Source: Amanita rubescens (lineage: Eukaryota; Basidiomycota; Agaricomycetes; Agaricales; Amanitaceae). Taken from it: a stretch of DNA of 64,000 bases. Below are positions 15,901 through 27,700 of this stretch, piece by piece. The notes under the pieces are model-generated. The model worked only from the letters and a program-made list of their open reading frames with translations, did not search any database and was not told the origin of the DNA. The DNA is taken from assembly GCA_015039365.1 (NCBI GenBank), contig WION01000005.1, positions 806,001 through 870,000 of the forward strand. Direction: 5' to 3'. Position numbers and translations under genes: made by a program. Each line of letters starts with the position of its first letter. Within the stretch, counting starts at the first letter, position 1.

Positions 15901-17939
15901 GGATGCAATGAATGTGTGCACAACAAAGCTTGGATCAGACCACCCAGACACTCTATCCACCATGTCCAATTTGGCATTAACATACAGGGATCAGGGAAGG
16001 TGGGATGAGGCAGAGAAGCTTGACATGGATGTGATGAATGCATTCAAAACAAAGTTTGGATCAGACCACCCAGACACTCTCACCAGTATGTCCAATTTGG
16101 CATCAACATACTTGAATCAGGGAAGGTGGGATGAGGCAGAGAAGCTTGACATGGATGTGATGAATGCATTTAAAACAAAGTTTGGATTGGACCACCCATC
16201 CACTCTCACCAGCATGGCCAATTTGGCATCAACATACAGGGATCAGGAAAAGTGGGATGAGGCAGAGAAGCTTGAGATGGATGTGATGAATGCAAGAAAA
16301 ACAAAGCTTGGATCAGACCACCCATTCACTCTCACCAGTATGGCCAATTTGGCATCAACATATGGGAATCAGCAAAGGTGGGATGAGGCAGAGAAGCTTC
16401 AGATAGGTGTCATGAGTGCAAGAAAAACAAACCTTGGATCAGACCACCCACTCACTCTCACTAGCATGGTCAATTTGGCTTCAACTTACTGGAATCAAGG
16501 AAGATGGGATGAGGCAGAGAAGCTTCAGATGGATGTGATAAGTGCAAGGAAAACAAAGCTTGGACCAGACCACCCAGACACTCTCACCAGCATGGCCAAT
16601 TTGGCATCAACATACTCAAATCAGGGAAGGTGGGATGAGGCAGAGAAATTTCAGATGGATGTGATGAATGCATTCAAAACAAAGTTTGGATCAGACCACC
16701 CATCCACTTTCACCAGCATGGCTAATTTGGCATTAACATATAGGAATCAGAGGAGGTGGGATGAGGCAGAGAAACTTGAAATGGAGGTGATGAATGCAAG
16801 CAAGACAGAGCTTGGATCAGACCACCCAGACACTCTCACCAGTATGGCCAATTTGGCATTAATACACTGGAATCAGGGAAGGTGGGATGAGGCAGAGATG
16901 CTTGAGGTGGAGGTGATGAATTCAAGAAAAGCAGAGCTTGGATCAGACCACCCAGACACTCTCACAAGTATGGCCAATTTGGGATTAATATACTGGAATC
17001 AGGGAAGATGGGATGAGGCAGAGATACTTGAGATGGAGGTGATGAATGCAAGAAAAACAAAGCTTGGATCAGACCACCCAGATACTCTCACCAGCATGGC
17101 TGATTTGGCATCAACATACAGCAATCAGGGAAGGTGGGATGAGGCAGAGAAGCTTCAGATGGATGTGATGAATGCAAGAAAAACAAAGCTTGGATCAGAC
17201 CACCCAGACACTCTCACCAGCATGGTTGATTTGGCATCAACATACTTGAATCAGGGAAGGTGGGATAAGGCAGAGAAGCTTCAGATGGATGTGGTGGATG
17301 CAAGTAAAGCAAAGCTTGAGTCCAACCACCCAGACACTCTCACCAACATATCCAACTTGGGGGAAACATCTGGAAATGAAGGAAATTTGAATCATGAGGT
17401 CACAGAGAAACTGGAGTTGGATGTGATAAATGCCACTAGAGTGAAGCCTGAATTGGGCTATCTGGGTGCAACTCTCACTAGTATCACCAACCAACCCCCT
17501 TCTAATCAAGTCCTTCATCCAGTTCAGCAAAATCATCACCAACTGGTGAATTAAGCAAACTGACCTTGCATTTATATCTAATCACCTCTTTTAGTCAAAG
17601 CACCTTGACCAGCTAGAAATCCAACAAGCAGAAGAGCAAGAGGCTATAGTAGGTGACATGCACATTTACTTAATTTTCATACTAGATCTGGATTTTATAT
17701 AGATCTCCAGTAAACATGACCATTTCAGAGAGGTCCCACATCTGGTGCAGGACTCAGAGCAGAGTGAAGATGTGCCCATGGTATTCTACCACTGCACCTC
17801 AACTCCCACTTTACATCTAACCTGTTCTTTGATGTAGCCTTCCAGTTCTGGTGGACAACAACTTGAGCACATTGCAATGCAGCCTGAGAATAAATTTATC
17901 AAGGGACTGAAAGACATATGGAGAAAACTGAAGTGTTGA
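12936..17939 (+). CDS. NB-ARC/TPR NOD-like receptor
   Basis: This is a STAND-type signalling ATPase of the fungal NLR class, which is linked in other fungi to non-self recognition. Exons are 12936-13022, 13078-13301, 13354-17545, 17595-17652, 17731-17780 and 17838-17939; 4713 nt, 1570 residues, frame intact. A 75-residue N-terminus shows no known effector domain. The NB-ARC starts with Walker A (HGLGGIGKTQ) at about residue 82, then FWIDASSE, LMVYD (Walker B-like), ITSRN (sensor) and GIPLAIDQAGAY (GLPL motif). From 14546 to 17317 there are 22 tandem 42-residue TPR units. If the 17546-17594 intron is retained, translation stops at 17554 (1503 residues). When spliced, a tail with VPHLVQDSEQSEDVPM and IKGLKDIWRKLKC is added. 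Codon use is A/T-rich compared with neighbours. The ligand is unknown; an immune role is inference. Confidence 0.9.
14546..17317 (+). repeat. 22 tandem 126-bp TPR-coding units
   Basis: Exactly 22 units of 126 bp (42 codons) run without interruption, followed by one degenerate unit. The consensus opens GSDHPDTLTSMANLASTY, continues NQGRWDEAEKL and closes with MDVMNA. Many neighbouring units are nearly identical at the DNA level, including silent sites. Differences concentrate at unit positions 6, 19, 31 and 38. Confidence 0.95.
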
Positions 17940-18067
17940 GTATGCCCAACTTCACAGTGTATCATATACATATCTGGAAATGCTTAGTCCATTAGCAAGT
18001 GTACAACTTATTTTCAACTATGCCTCTTGAAATTACCCTTAAATAATGTGTTACCAATGTCGGAGAT

Positions 18068-18310
18068 TTACCAATCCTTGGTTTCATCTATGAATTTAAG
18101 GTAAATTTGGGTTTTGCCAATGCCTCCCATACCATGCAAGAGAAATAACTTTCTTGTGGAGGATTCATGAGTCACCATCAGCAGAAATTGGAAAATATAT
18201 TTGTTAACATCTGTCTCTCCTTCAGCTTTCTTAGCCTGGGGCCTCCCTACCAACAAAAAGAGAAGTGGGACTTGGAATCTGAGGTAAAGGTGGAACATCA
18301 TCGATAGTGT
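18068..18310 (-). pseudogene. Inverted NB-ARC exon remnant
   Basis: On the minus strand this segment encodes the same region as exon 2 of the receptor upstream: a linker VPPLPQIPSPTSLFVGR, then KLFLLHGMGGIGKTQIYLKF with an intact Walker A and the end FIDETKD. The two parts are in different frames (break near 18240), and nothing of the later NB-ARC or TPR follows, so it is a broken partial copy. The exon-like end coincides with a GTAAAT donor-like sequence, matching the exon end in the intact gene. It points tail-to-tail at the intact receptor. Confidence 0.75.
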
Positions 18311-18422
18311 TCAACACGGGTACAGCATACCCGTATGGGTATGACAATACGGGTAGGCCGGGTAGAGGTCAGGGTTGCAATCTTGGTAACCCGCATCTAC
18401 CCCTTACCCGTACCCATCAACC
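18311..18422. repeat. GGGTA/TACCC-rich inverted repeat
   Basis: Repeated short words ACGGGTA, TACCCGTA and GGGTATG on one side face ACCCGCA, TACCCGTACCCAT on the other, allowing fold-back pairing. It sits beside the broken NB-ARC exon and could be a remnant of a mobile repeat. This is a visual observation only. Confidence 0.4.
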
Positions 18423-18781
18423 CATGATAAATCTACATGTTATTCACATTTACATATACATGATCATACAGCTGCAGTAATAGAATTGACACACATCATA
18501 ATCCCTCTGAATTTCAGTGATTGCCGCGAATGATAGTATTCAAGTTGGAGCTGTGGAGGAAACAGGAGATATCGTTGGCAGTTGCCCATGACGGTCAAAA
18601 AGGCCAGGATGTCACGTATCATGCGTCACGCTAACCGAGGGACAAAGCGGGTAGTCTCAGGTAATAATGGAGGCTGTGCCGGGGCAACGCTGAGCCACAG
18701 GTCGAATCCGGATTGGTCAGATCCGATGCGTCATACGTGCACATAATACTCAACTTCCACGAGCCTATCCTTTCTCTTCTC

Positions 18782-21700
18782 ATGTTCTCCAAGCAAGTAT
18801 GGCGACGCATTCCAGTCGCCGTCTCTCGCTACCCCTGCCTTTCGCGCGCTTTGCATGCCACGGGCTTATGTAGGCCTATGCGTGCGTTGGCTACGGCCAG
18901 CGGCCCATCACCTAATGACCCGTTTGCGTCCGGCACGAATGCATACTACATCGATGAGATGTACAGGCTCTGGAGGCAAGACCCGAAGGTGGTCCATCCC
19001 TCGTGGAACATCTACTTTTCTGGCATGGACAAGGGTCTCTCCAGCCCGCAGTCCTTCCAACCACCTCCCACCACTCATCTCCCTCACCCCGCGGATGGTG
19101 CTCCTGCTCTTCACCCGGTCGGCGGGGCAGAGTTGGACCTACATCTCAAGGTATGTCAAGCGGATATCGTCTCTTTTGCTGAACAACTGAGCAGAATTTG
19201 ACAGGTCCAACTACTAGTTCGTGCGTACCAAGTACGAGGTCATCACCTTGCTGATCTCGATCCTCTTGGAATTCTTGACACCGATCTTGCGGACGTTCGC
19301 CCTCCTGAGCTTGAGCTCAGCCGTTATGGATTCACTGAGCGCGACCTTGACAGAGACATAACGCTTGGCCCAGGCATCCTTCCTCATTTCGCTACGGAAG
19401 ACAATAAGTCGATGAAACTACGTGATATTATTGCACTCCTAAAACGAATCTATTGTAAGCACTCCCTCCCGTCTCGGGTTACCCTTGTTCCCCACATGAC
19501 CGTTAGGCGGCGCCGTTGGCATCCAGTATGTTCACATTCCCATCAAGGAAGAGTGTGATTGGATTAGAGAACGCATCGAAGCTCCTAAGCCTTGGAATTA
19601 TACCGTAGATGAAAAACGTATGATCCTCGACCGCCTCATCTGGTCCGAATCCTTCGAAAAATTCATTGCCAACAAATTTCCGAACGAGAAGCGCTTCGGT
19701 CTCGAGGGCTGTGAGGCTCTCATTCCTGGTATGAAGGCCTTGATCGATCGTTCCGTTGATCACGGTGTCAAGCATGTTACTATTGGCATGCCACACCGTG
19801 GTCGTCTGAACGTTTTGGCCAATGTGATTCGGAAACCCATTGAAGCCATTTTGAACGAATTTGCTGGTGACATTGATTCGGATTCGCCTGCTGGCGATGT
19901 CAAGTACCATCTTGGCGCCAACTATGTCCGTCCCACTCCTTCCGGGAAAAAAGTCTCGCTTTCCCTTGTTGCCAATCCTTCCCATCTAGAAGCCGCAGAC
20001 CCCGTCGTTCTTGGAAAGACCCGTGCAATTCAACAACTCGAAAACGACGAAACTGCTCATAACACTGCCATGTCTGTGCTTTTGCATGGTGATGCAGCAT
20101 TCGCTGGTCAAGGTGTTGTGTACGAAACTCTTGGTTTCTCTGATCTTCCTTGCTTCGGTGTTGGCGGTACCATCCATCTCATCATTAACAACCAAATAGG
20201 TTTCACCACCGATCCCCGCTTCTCCCGTTCGACACCTTACCCGTCTGACATTGCCAAGGCCATTGACGCACCCATCTTCCACGTCAACGGAGACCACGTG
20301 GAGGCTGTCAACTTTGTGTGTCAACTCGCCGCTGACTATCGTGCCAAATGGAAGAAAGATGTCGTTGTTGACATAGTGTGCTACCGTCGCCACGGCCACA
20401 ATGAGACGGACCAGCCAAGCTTCACCCAGCCAAGGATGTATGCAGCCATTGCAAAGCAGCCTACGCCACTCACTAAATACACCAAGTTCTTGGTGAAGCG
20501 CGGTACATTCACTGAGAAGGATATCGAAGAGCACAAAAAATGGGTCTGGGGCATGATGGAGAAGGCCGCGGAGGCTGCAAAGGACTACGTCCCCACGAGC
20601 AAGGAGTGGCTATCGGCTTCTTGGCCTGGTTTCCCCTCGCCGAAACAGCTCGCCGAGCAAACGTTGCCTACCCGAAAGACCGGCTGCGATCTCGACACTC
20701 TTAAACGCGTTGGAAGAGCCATCTCATCTTGGCCTTCAGGCTTCAACGTCCACAAGAACCTTGCTCGGATTATACACTCACGTGGCAAGACAATTGAAGA
20801 GGGCAACAACATTGATTGGTCCACAGCCGAAGCGCTTGCATTTGGTTCACTTGCCCTAGAAAAGATCCACGTCCGCGTATCTGGTCAGGATGTAGAACGT
20901 GGAACATTCTCCCAACGACACGCCGTCCTCCACGACCAGGTTACTGAATCTCAATTCATACCTGTAAATCATCTGGGTTCCGACCAGGCCCAGTTCGTCG
21001 TGTGTAACTCATCATTATCTGAGTATGGTGGACTTGGGTTCGAACTTGGTTATTCCCTCGTTTCTCCCGACTCGTTGACGATCTGGGAAGCTCAATTTGG
21101 TGACTTTGCGAACAACGCGCAATGTATTATCGATCAGTTCATTGCTTCCGGCGAGCGCAAATGGTTGCAACGATCTGGGTTGGTGGTCAACCTTCCCCAC
21201 GGATATGATGGTCAGGGACCCGAGCACTCGAGCGGGCGGTTAGAGAGGTTCTTGCAGCTCTGTGACGATCATCCAAACATTTTCCCATCGCCGGAGAAGG
21301 TTGAAAGACAACACCAGGACTGCAATTGGCAGGTCGTGTATCCTTCGTAAGTATCGTTATTTTTGGTTTGTTCGTAGATGTATGCTGAATGCGGTTGGGC
21401 ATTGCACAGGACTCCTGCGAACTACGTGTGTTTTCCGTTCGTTCTTACAGAACCTTATGCTGACCCCATTCGCAGTTCCATGTCCTCCGTCGCCAGATCC
21501 ATCGCGATTTCCGGAAACCTCTGATTCTGTTCTTCTCCAAAGCGCTCCTGCGCCACCCCAAAGCACGTTCAGAACTTGATGAAATGACCGGAGAGACCCA
21601 TTTCCAACGGTATCTACCTGAGCCACACCCTGAAGAAGCGTTGGTACCTCCTGAGGAGATCAAGAGACATATTCTCTGCACTGGACAAGTGTACTACACT

Positions 21701-22148
21701 TTGATAGCGGAACGGGAGGCACGTGGTATTAAGGATATAGCCATTAGCAGGCTTGAACAGATTTCGCCCTTCCCCTACGATCTGGTTAGTTGTTTCAATC
21801 TACATCTTTGTATTCGGTGGCTGATGCGGTGCCTTGACAGATCACACCACACTTGGACAAGTATCCTAACGCGACTTCGGTCTGGTGTCAAGAGGAACCG
21901 CTGAATATGGGTGCATGGAGCTATGTTGGACCTAGGATCTACACCGCTAGCGCACAGACGCAGCACCACAAGGGCAAGTATCCCAGGTACGCTGGACGGG
22001 ATCCGACAAGTTCGGTTGCGACAGGTAGCAAGGTGCGTTTGTAGCATTTCCCTTTGCGTTGCAGGAGCTGACGATACCCTTGCAGACGCAACACAAGAAA
22101 GAGGTTGAAATGCTTTTCAATGAGGCATTTGGTGTTTCCTCATCGTAA
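18782..22148 (+). CDS. KGD1: 2-oxoglutarate dehydrogenase E1 component
   Basis: This is the thiamine-diphosphate-dependent E1 of the mitochondrial 2-oxoglutarate dehydrogenase complex (TCA cycle), which decarboxylates 2-oxoglutarate and passes succinyl to the E2 lipoyl group. Exons 18782-19150, 19205-19454, 19507-21346, 21410-21425, 21476-21784, 21841-22032 and 22086-22148 give 3039 nt, 1012 residues, intact frame. An Arg/Ser-rich mitochondrial presequence covers about residues 1-45. Then come the E1 N-terminal motif YIDEMYRLW and [22 protein letters not shown], the ThDP/Mg region [40 protein letters not shown], and the transketolase-like C-terminal half ([52 protein letters not shown]). Exon 4 is a 16-nt microexon. 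Length fits the family. Confidence 0.97.
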
Positions 22149-22887
22149 ATGCACTTAGAAGCATACATATATCTGCATCAAAAAACACTAGTTTGTCATT
22201 GTGCCTTGATTGAATGCATCATTCACAACCCACAATATACATATGGTACATCGTTTACAGCTATGCGTGCGTTCCTATGGTTTCTTTATATTACATTGTC
22301 TGTAAAAAGATTATAATTATAATTTGGTTTTGGTGAATCTGGCTGTAAGGTATACGACGGGATTGACGTGATCCACAATAGCATATGCCTTGATTCGACT
22401 TCTCGGCCGGACCCTCATTACAATCTACAGCTTCCTTCTAAGTACTTCTTCCAATGTCTTTGATGCATGGTTTCTGGCCAGGAACATCCTAGCGCGGGTG
22501 ATGTTCTAGCTCGTCTCACTAAGACTTACACCGCGCCTACGGATCTCAGCTAAAATTTGGCCGACCTAGTTGTGTGAAAAATCGGGTGGTAGCTGAGGGC
22601 TTGGGGTGCAGGATCGTTCCGAAAGCCATGATGAAGGGAAATTTGCGTCCGTGCGAGAGTACTACCAAGTTTCCATAAGTTATTTAGCGGTATGATGTTG
22701 TGTGATGTAAAACTGTAGGGGTTCTTGGGTATAGGTACTGTCGTGAATGGTTCCGGTTCACGTCATGTTGGCAGCGTTGCGCAGGCACTAGAACTTGAAA
22801 TAAACTGGACCAACGCGACACGCGGGAGTCTCCGCGTCGTTCTTGACAGTGAGTAAGGTCCTGACCAACACCTTGCTGGGGACACAA
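22149..22887. other. Intergenic KGD1-COX23
   Basis: About 740 bp hold the KGD1 3' UTR and the COX23 promoter. No additional gene was seen. Confidence 0.4.
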
Positions 22888-23309
22888 ATGGCCAAAGATT
22901 CATTACCAGCGCCAGAAGACAATGTGAAGCCGTTGAACTATAAGGAGCAGTTTGAGGTGAGAAGTCAGGAAGCTTCAGGCGAACATCAACTAATTGTAGA
23001 CGTCGTAGGGGAGACATGTGGCTTCCAAGTTCATCGAGTGAGTTGGCTAGCTGCTGTTAACGGATTTGATTTGTACGACCACATAGTATCCTACCCAGTC
23101 CTTGCGCTGCTGCATCAGAAGCGTCCATGGAGTGTATGAATCGCAACGACTATGACAGGGACGCTTGCTTGGATTATTTCCAGGCATACAGAGATTGTAA
23201 GAAGGCCTGGGTAAGCTTCTTCCCCCAGGTCATCCTTCGTGCATTTTTTTCTAACTTCTGTGTGCAGATTCAGCAAAGAAAGGAAGATCGCCGGGCCGGT
23301 CGAGCATGA
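22888..23309 (+). CDS. COX23: COX23-like twin CX9C protein
   Basis: This is a small intermembrane-space protein needed for cytochrome c oxidase assembly/copper delivery, imported by the MIA40 relay. Four exons (22888-22956, 23009-23037, 23099-23210, 23268-23309) make 83 residues. The twin CX9C helices are visible: C-AAASEASME-C and C-LDYFQAYRD-C, followed by the family ending CKKAWIQQRKEDRRAG. The start MAKDSLPAPEDNVKP was chosen because it begins the family-like N-terminus; an in-frame upstream ATG would add 15 residues. The acceptor at 23098 (ACCCAG) is required to give FIDPC. The assignment to COX23 rather than another twin-CX9C protein rests on the C-terminal signature. Confidence 0.85.
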
Positions 23310-23615
23310 TAGGAGAAGACCCGTCTTTCCGGATCCCTTCATGCGTACATCTGAACATGCGTCACGTCGAGATAGCGTACAATAATATACGTTTACAACT
23401 ATCACAAGAGTGTCCTCTCCTGTACGTATAGGGTATGCACAGATGATTATACAACATGGTAATAAAAAGTGCACAGTACGGTAAGCTTCTAGTTAGAGGG
23501 TAATATCATGGCCACGGTATAATGTGGCCGACATATATGGATATAGTTAGAGGCGGCGTACGGTTAATATAGCTATGCGGCCGTCTTGAGGTATGCCGTG
23601 ATTCACACCTGGATT

Positions 23616-24606
23616 TCATATCAGCTTATCCTGAAGAGACGGTGTAATCGGGAACTTGCCATCGCTCCCTTCTTGGATAAGGTCTGTGCGCCACTCGACA
23701 TCAGCTTTCCACCACCTGCCCTTCCAGTATCCACCTGATACAGCACGTTCAACGAGCCAATCACGGCCTGCAGCCTCGTGTGAGTGGGGCCCGAGGGATT
23801 CATGGCTCACACGCACCAATGTTGTAGCCATTAGGCACTATCATGTGGTTTTTACTGGAATCCTGTTGGGTAATCAGATGAAGAAATTCATAATAAGGCT
23901 GAAAGTTATACTTCTTCCTTGGATGCTCTGCCAAGCCGTCAGTGCGCAGGATTGCTTTATGTGAGATTATGTACCCTATGAACCAGGCACCGCTACTGGC
24001 AAGGGTGCCATTCTGCTTCCATGCTCTAAAATGTTGGCCTCCTGTGGGACCGTAAGTCTCGGCACGAAAATGTAGAGGCAAAACTCGCCTGCCAAGCTCT
24101 CCCAGCAGGTACCCCATATAGGAAAATAGTGCTGTCGCGCAATGACCTGCTGTGCCTTGACCCCGTCGCCGTCACCTAGGTCGGCTCCATGGAGGGCCCC
24201 CATGTGAAGACCTAGACATTCCTTGGAGTAGCCCAGAGACCTGAAGAGAATGAGTGACATGCAACTGGGCACGAAATTTCACGTACTTTGTGTAATACTC
24301 AAAACCATGGTCTGTAAGAATGAAAGGGTCGGACGATCCAGATATAATGACGTTGAGGGGCTCTCCGTTAGTCTCGGTTGTATACTGTAGAAAAAATAAG
24401 AAAACGGGTCTTTGGCGTAAAAACTAGCAGAAAAAAATCAAACATACGTCTAAAAAGCGACCGCCGTGGTTGCGGGGATCGTACCAGCCCACTTGAAGCT
24501 CATTGGTGTTCCCTGAGAGCGTGACCTGGGCAGACTCGGTGTATGAAGGTACGGCAATGGCATAGCAGGCAAAAAAGAGGAATGCAAACGCTACAGCGTT
24601 GGCCAT
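23616..24606 (-). CDS. Secreted protein of unknown function
   Basis: Seven exons in reading order: 24606-24448, 24384-24287, 24240-24089, 24041-23975, 23927-23912, 23862-23817 and 23767-23616. They total 690 nt, 229 residues, in one frame. The first 19 residues (MANAVAFAFLFFACYAIAV) form a clear signal peptide. The mature protein has motifs such as NVIISGSSDPFIL, GLHMGALHGADLGDG, HFRAWKQNGTLA, and a Trp-rich end GGYWKGRWWKADVEW. I believe similar uncharacterised secreted proteins occur in other Agaricomycetes, but I know no biochemical function. Exon 5 is 16 nt, and the intron at 24042-24088 has a GC donor (CAG|GCGAGT). It lies 152 bp from the divergent AVL9 start, so the two may share a promoter. 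Confidence 0.8.
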
Positions 24607-24758
24607 TATTCTTGTCTGGGGCTGGTAGGAGGCAAGGAGTCGGACCGTTGCACGTCTGTGCGAGGTAAAAATAGATTCACCTTGATCGCACTGGCGTGAC
24701 ACAGTCACATCTTTGTCACACCTTGATATTTCAGTGCTCAGATCAAACGGTTTACTGC

Positions 24759-27700
24759 ATGGCCATGTCTCTTCCGCCGCCCCTGCCCGCCAACGAAGAC
24801 ACCGACGTCCACGGCGAATATTTTTATAACGAAGAGGATGACGCTGACACCGCGTCTCAGCGTTCAATTTCTCTCTCGTCGCCGCAAATCTCTCCAAGGA
24901 ATTCTACCTTGGACGATGTTACTCCACAGCCATCCGGTTCTGCTCTCGCTTCCTTCACAAATCCATTTTACAAACGTGTATCACACGCAACTACTCTGGA
25001 TACTGACTCGTACTCCGGAATCGATACCTCAAGCTCGTATACCCATGAGATAGGTCCACATGAAACACCAAACACGTCCGCACCTTCGTCCATCTACGAA
25101 GAAGACAAGGACGTCAGGGATAGTCGACTACCTACATATCCACCTGCTCCGTTGCATAGAGACAGCACCGTGTCACTATCTTCCTTTGCATCGACATCAT
25201 CCCGGAAAGCGCGTCCTGAGTCACTCATTGTCGCAGAAGAAAAAGGACCTCTCATCCTCGGAATTGCACTCGTAGACTTTAACCATTTGGTAACTTTGTT
25301 TTCAAATAATAAGGACCATTATCTGACTGTCTTTGTCAGGTTGGTCCTAACATCGAGTATTGCAATGGTGATATCTTTGAAAACGAAGAACTAGCCAAGA
25401 TCTTGCCGTTCCTTGCTTTACCAGATGGCGCCCATCTGGTACGTTGTCTATATAATGTTGCACTGAGTAAAATATAAATGCATCTTTTAGAGTGCGGAAG
25501 ATTACACGTACTTCCATCTTGTCCCTTCTGGACCCCGTGCCACAACTGTTTTTGGCATTTCGTGAGATCGATCGCTTCTTATACCGTCTCTATTGTAACG
25601 CGCGCGACGCAAGATGTAACCAACAGATTGCTGCGTCTAGTTTGCTCGTAAGGGATGCTGAAGTAACTCGTTCAATCGTGCAAAAGGCTGTTGTTGTGCT
25701 CGCCTCCAAGCCGCTTTTTGGGCCTATACGGTCTGTGGAGCTATATTTTCATGGATATGTGAATGACTAAGAGTGTGGCTAGAGATAAGCTAGGCGTCGT
25801 CACAACTGCGCTGTTCATGCAGAAGTGGGTTTTCATGCTTGACAGACGAAACTAATATCCATTTTCTTCATCCAGAGACTTCACTGACACAACCATTCTC
25901 GATGAGTTCGGCACTTCGTTGGAGCTGTCTCTCCGTGGGCAGCTGACAGAGAGCGCCCTCTACATGGGTAGGCGGGTGCACTCCATGACAACTCGCCTTT
26001 GCTAATGGATGTCTAGGTACAAACCTGTGAGTCGAAGCAGAAAGCGACGCCCTGAAAAGCCATAGACTAACAATTGAACCAGACGCGATCTTGTCCACAA
26101 TTTTCGGCAGAAGACTCTTCTTCTCGTCAAAGCGCTCATGCTTCAGAAAAGGGTATGCTCCTTCATGATTGTCGCAAGATAGTGCTGACAATTGGAATGC
26201 AGATCATGTTCTTCGGCTACCCTGTAGAAAGGCTATGTACATACCAATATTCACTGGTATCGCTATTGCCAGGTATGCATATACTTGGTTGAGTGTCGCA
26301 TATTTCAACAATATTTCAAGGGCTACTACATACTCTGGATGATTGTGGTTCACCCCCATTAGCGTCTAGGGCACCAATGCTGTCAAAACCAATGTCGTTG
26401 CGAACGTCGGATCATAAGAGCATGATGGCATATACCGGTCTTCCCTTAGACATTTTTGGAAAGGTGGCTTGTCCCTTTGATTTCGACCGCATCAGCTTAC
26501 GAGTTCATTAGGATGCCTTCTTTCAGCCTTATCTACCGCTCCAGCAACTAGACATGATAAAAGAGACGAAAAGTTGGCTATGTGGAACAACAAATAGCAT
26601 CTTGACGCAACAGAAAGAAATTGACTTGCTTGTGAACGTTCGTATGCTTACACTGGTTGCTTTGATATATTCAAATGCTGGAGACAGACAGACACTGGCG
26701 TTTTCGAATTCCGTGATCCAATATTGGAGAGAACGACTGCCCTCACAGCAGCCGATAGGAAGTGGATGGATGAGATTGTGAGAGACGTTAACGAAACCTG
26801 GAATGACATCGATCCGAGAAAGTCACCAGGGATGCCGTACGTGTGCATCTCTATGTTTATTTCCTATATTCACCATTGTTGAAGTTTCAAGGGCAGCGAT
26901 GATTACATTCGGAGCAAGGTCAGCTTATCGTTCTCTCAGTTCGTTTATGGAGCATAACGTGTTTCCAGTTTGAAGAATACGTCTGCGCAGCACTAGCTGC
27001 GATCAGGTATCGCGACTTCATTGTGAAAGGTGAAGGGAGTGGCGTCCTCATTTCGGGCGGCACTGGCTTGGATTCGCCATGGGAAGGTACAGTCTACCCA
27101 ACTCACGCTGCGGGGAAACTAAGACGTGGTGTTTTGCAGATTTCAACCCAGCATGGGTTCACGAGTTCAAGTCCACGAACGTTTACGAAGTTTGGGAAAG
27201 AATAACGGATCCACTCTTGTTTGATATTGTAGAACCTCGGTTGGTTATGGTGATCTTATCTTTTATCGCATGGTGTCCTTAACTTTCTTTTCAGCCATCC
27301 ATGCAACGAGAAGCCATCTGTTGTCTCCGACATTGGCCTCAGATTGCAAGAGGGAATACAAGATCTGAAGTTGGAGCAGCAACTAGCCCCTGCTCGTGAA
27401 GCCGTTGCCAGAACAATAACCGTCGGATCTGCAAACTTCTTCAAAGCTATGGAGGGCGTACGCGAACGTTGGACACAACGCGCAACCTTGGGTTCGTCAT
27501 CCACTGATGACTTGAGATCGTCTAGCTCAAGTACACCAGTCGAAGTAACTAAAGCAGATCTAGAGGACCCACCTTTGATAGCACGTCCTCCATTGAAGCA
27601 GGCTAAGTCTGGTGATAGCCTTAATTCGCATCAACCTACGGCAACACCGATGGCACAACGGCCTAGTATATCCTCTTGGGGTGCTGGATTGTCATCGTTA

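Noticed and set aside
15780..16043. Minus-strand 87-residue frame inside the TPR region
   Set aside because: It only mirrors the 126-bp periodicity of the receptor gene on the other strand.
14546..17317. CRISPR-like array
   Set aside because: The direct repeats are coding TPR units in a eukaryotic gene, without spacers.
19503..20534. Long minus-strand frames across KGD1
   Set aside because: Antisense shadows of a strongly conserved coding exon with C-ended codons.
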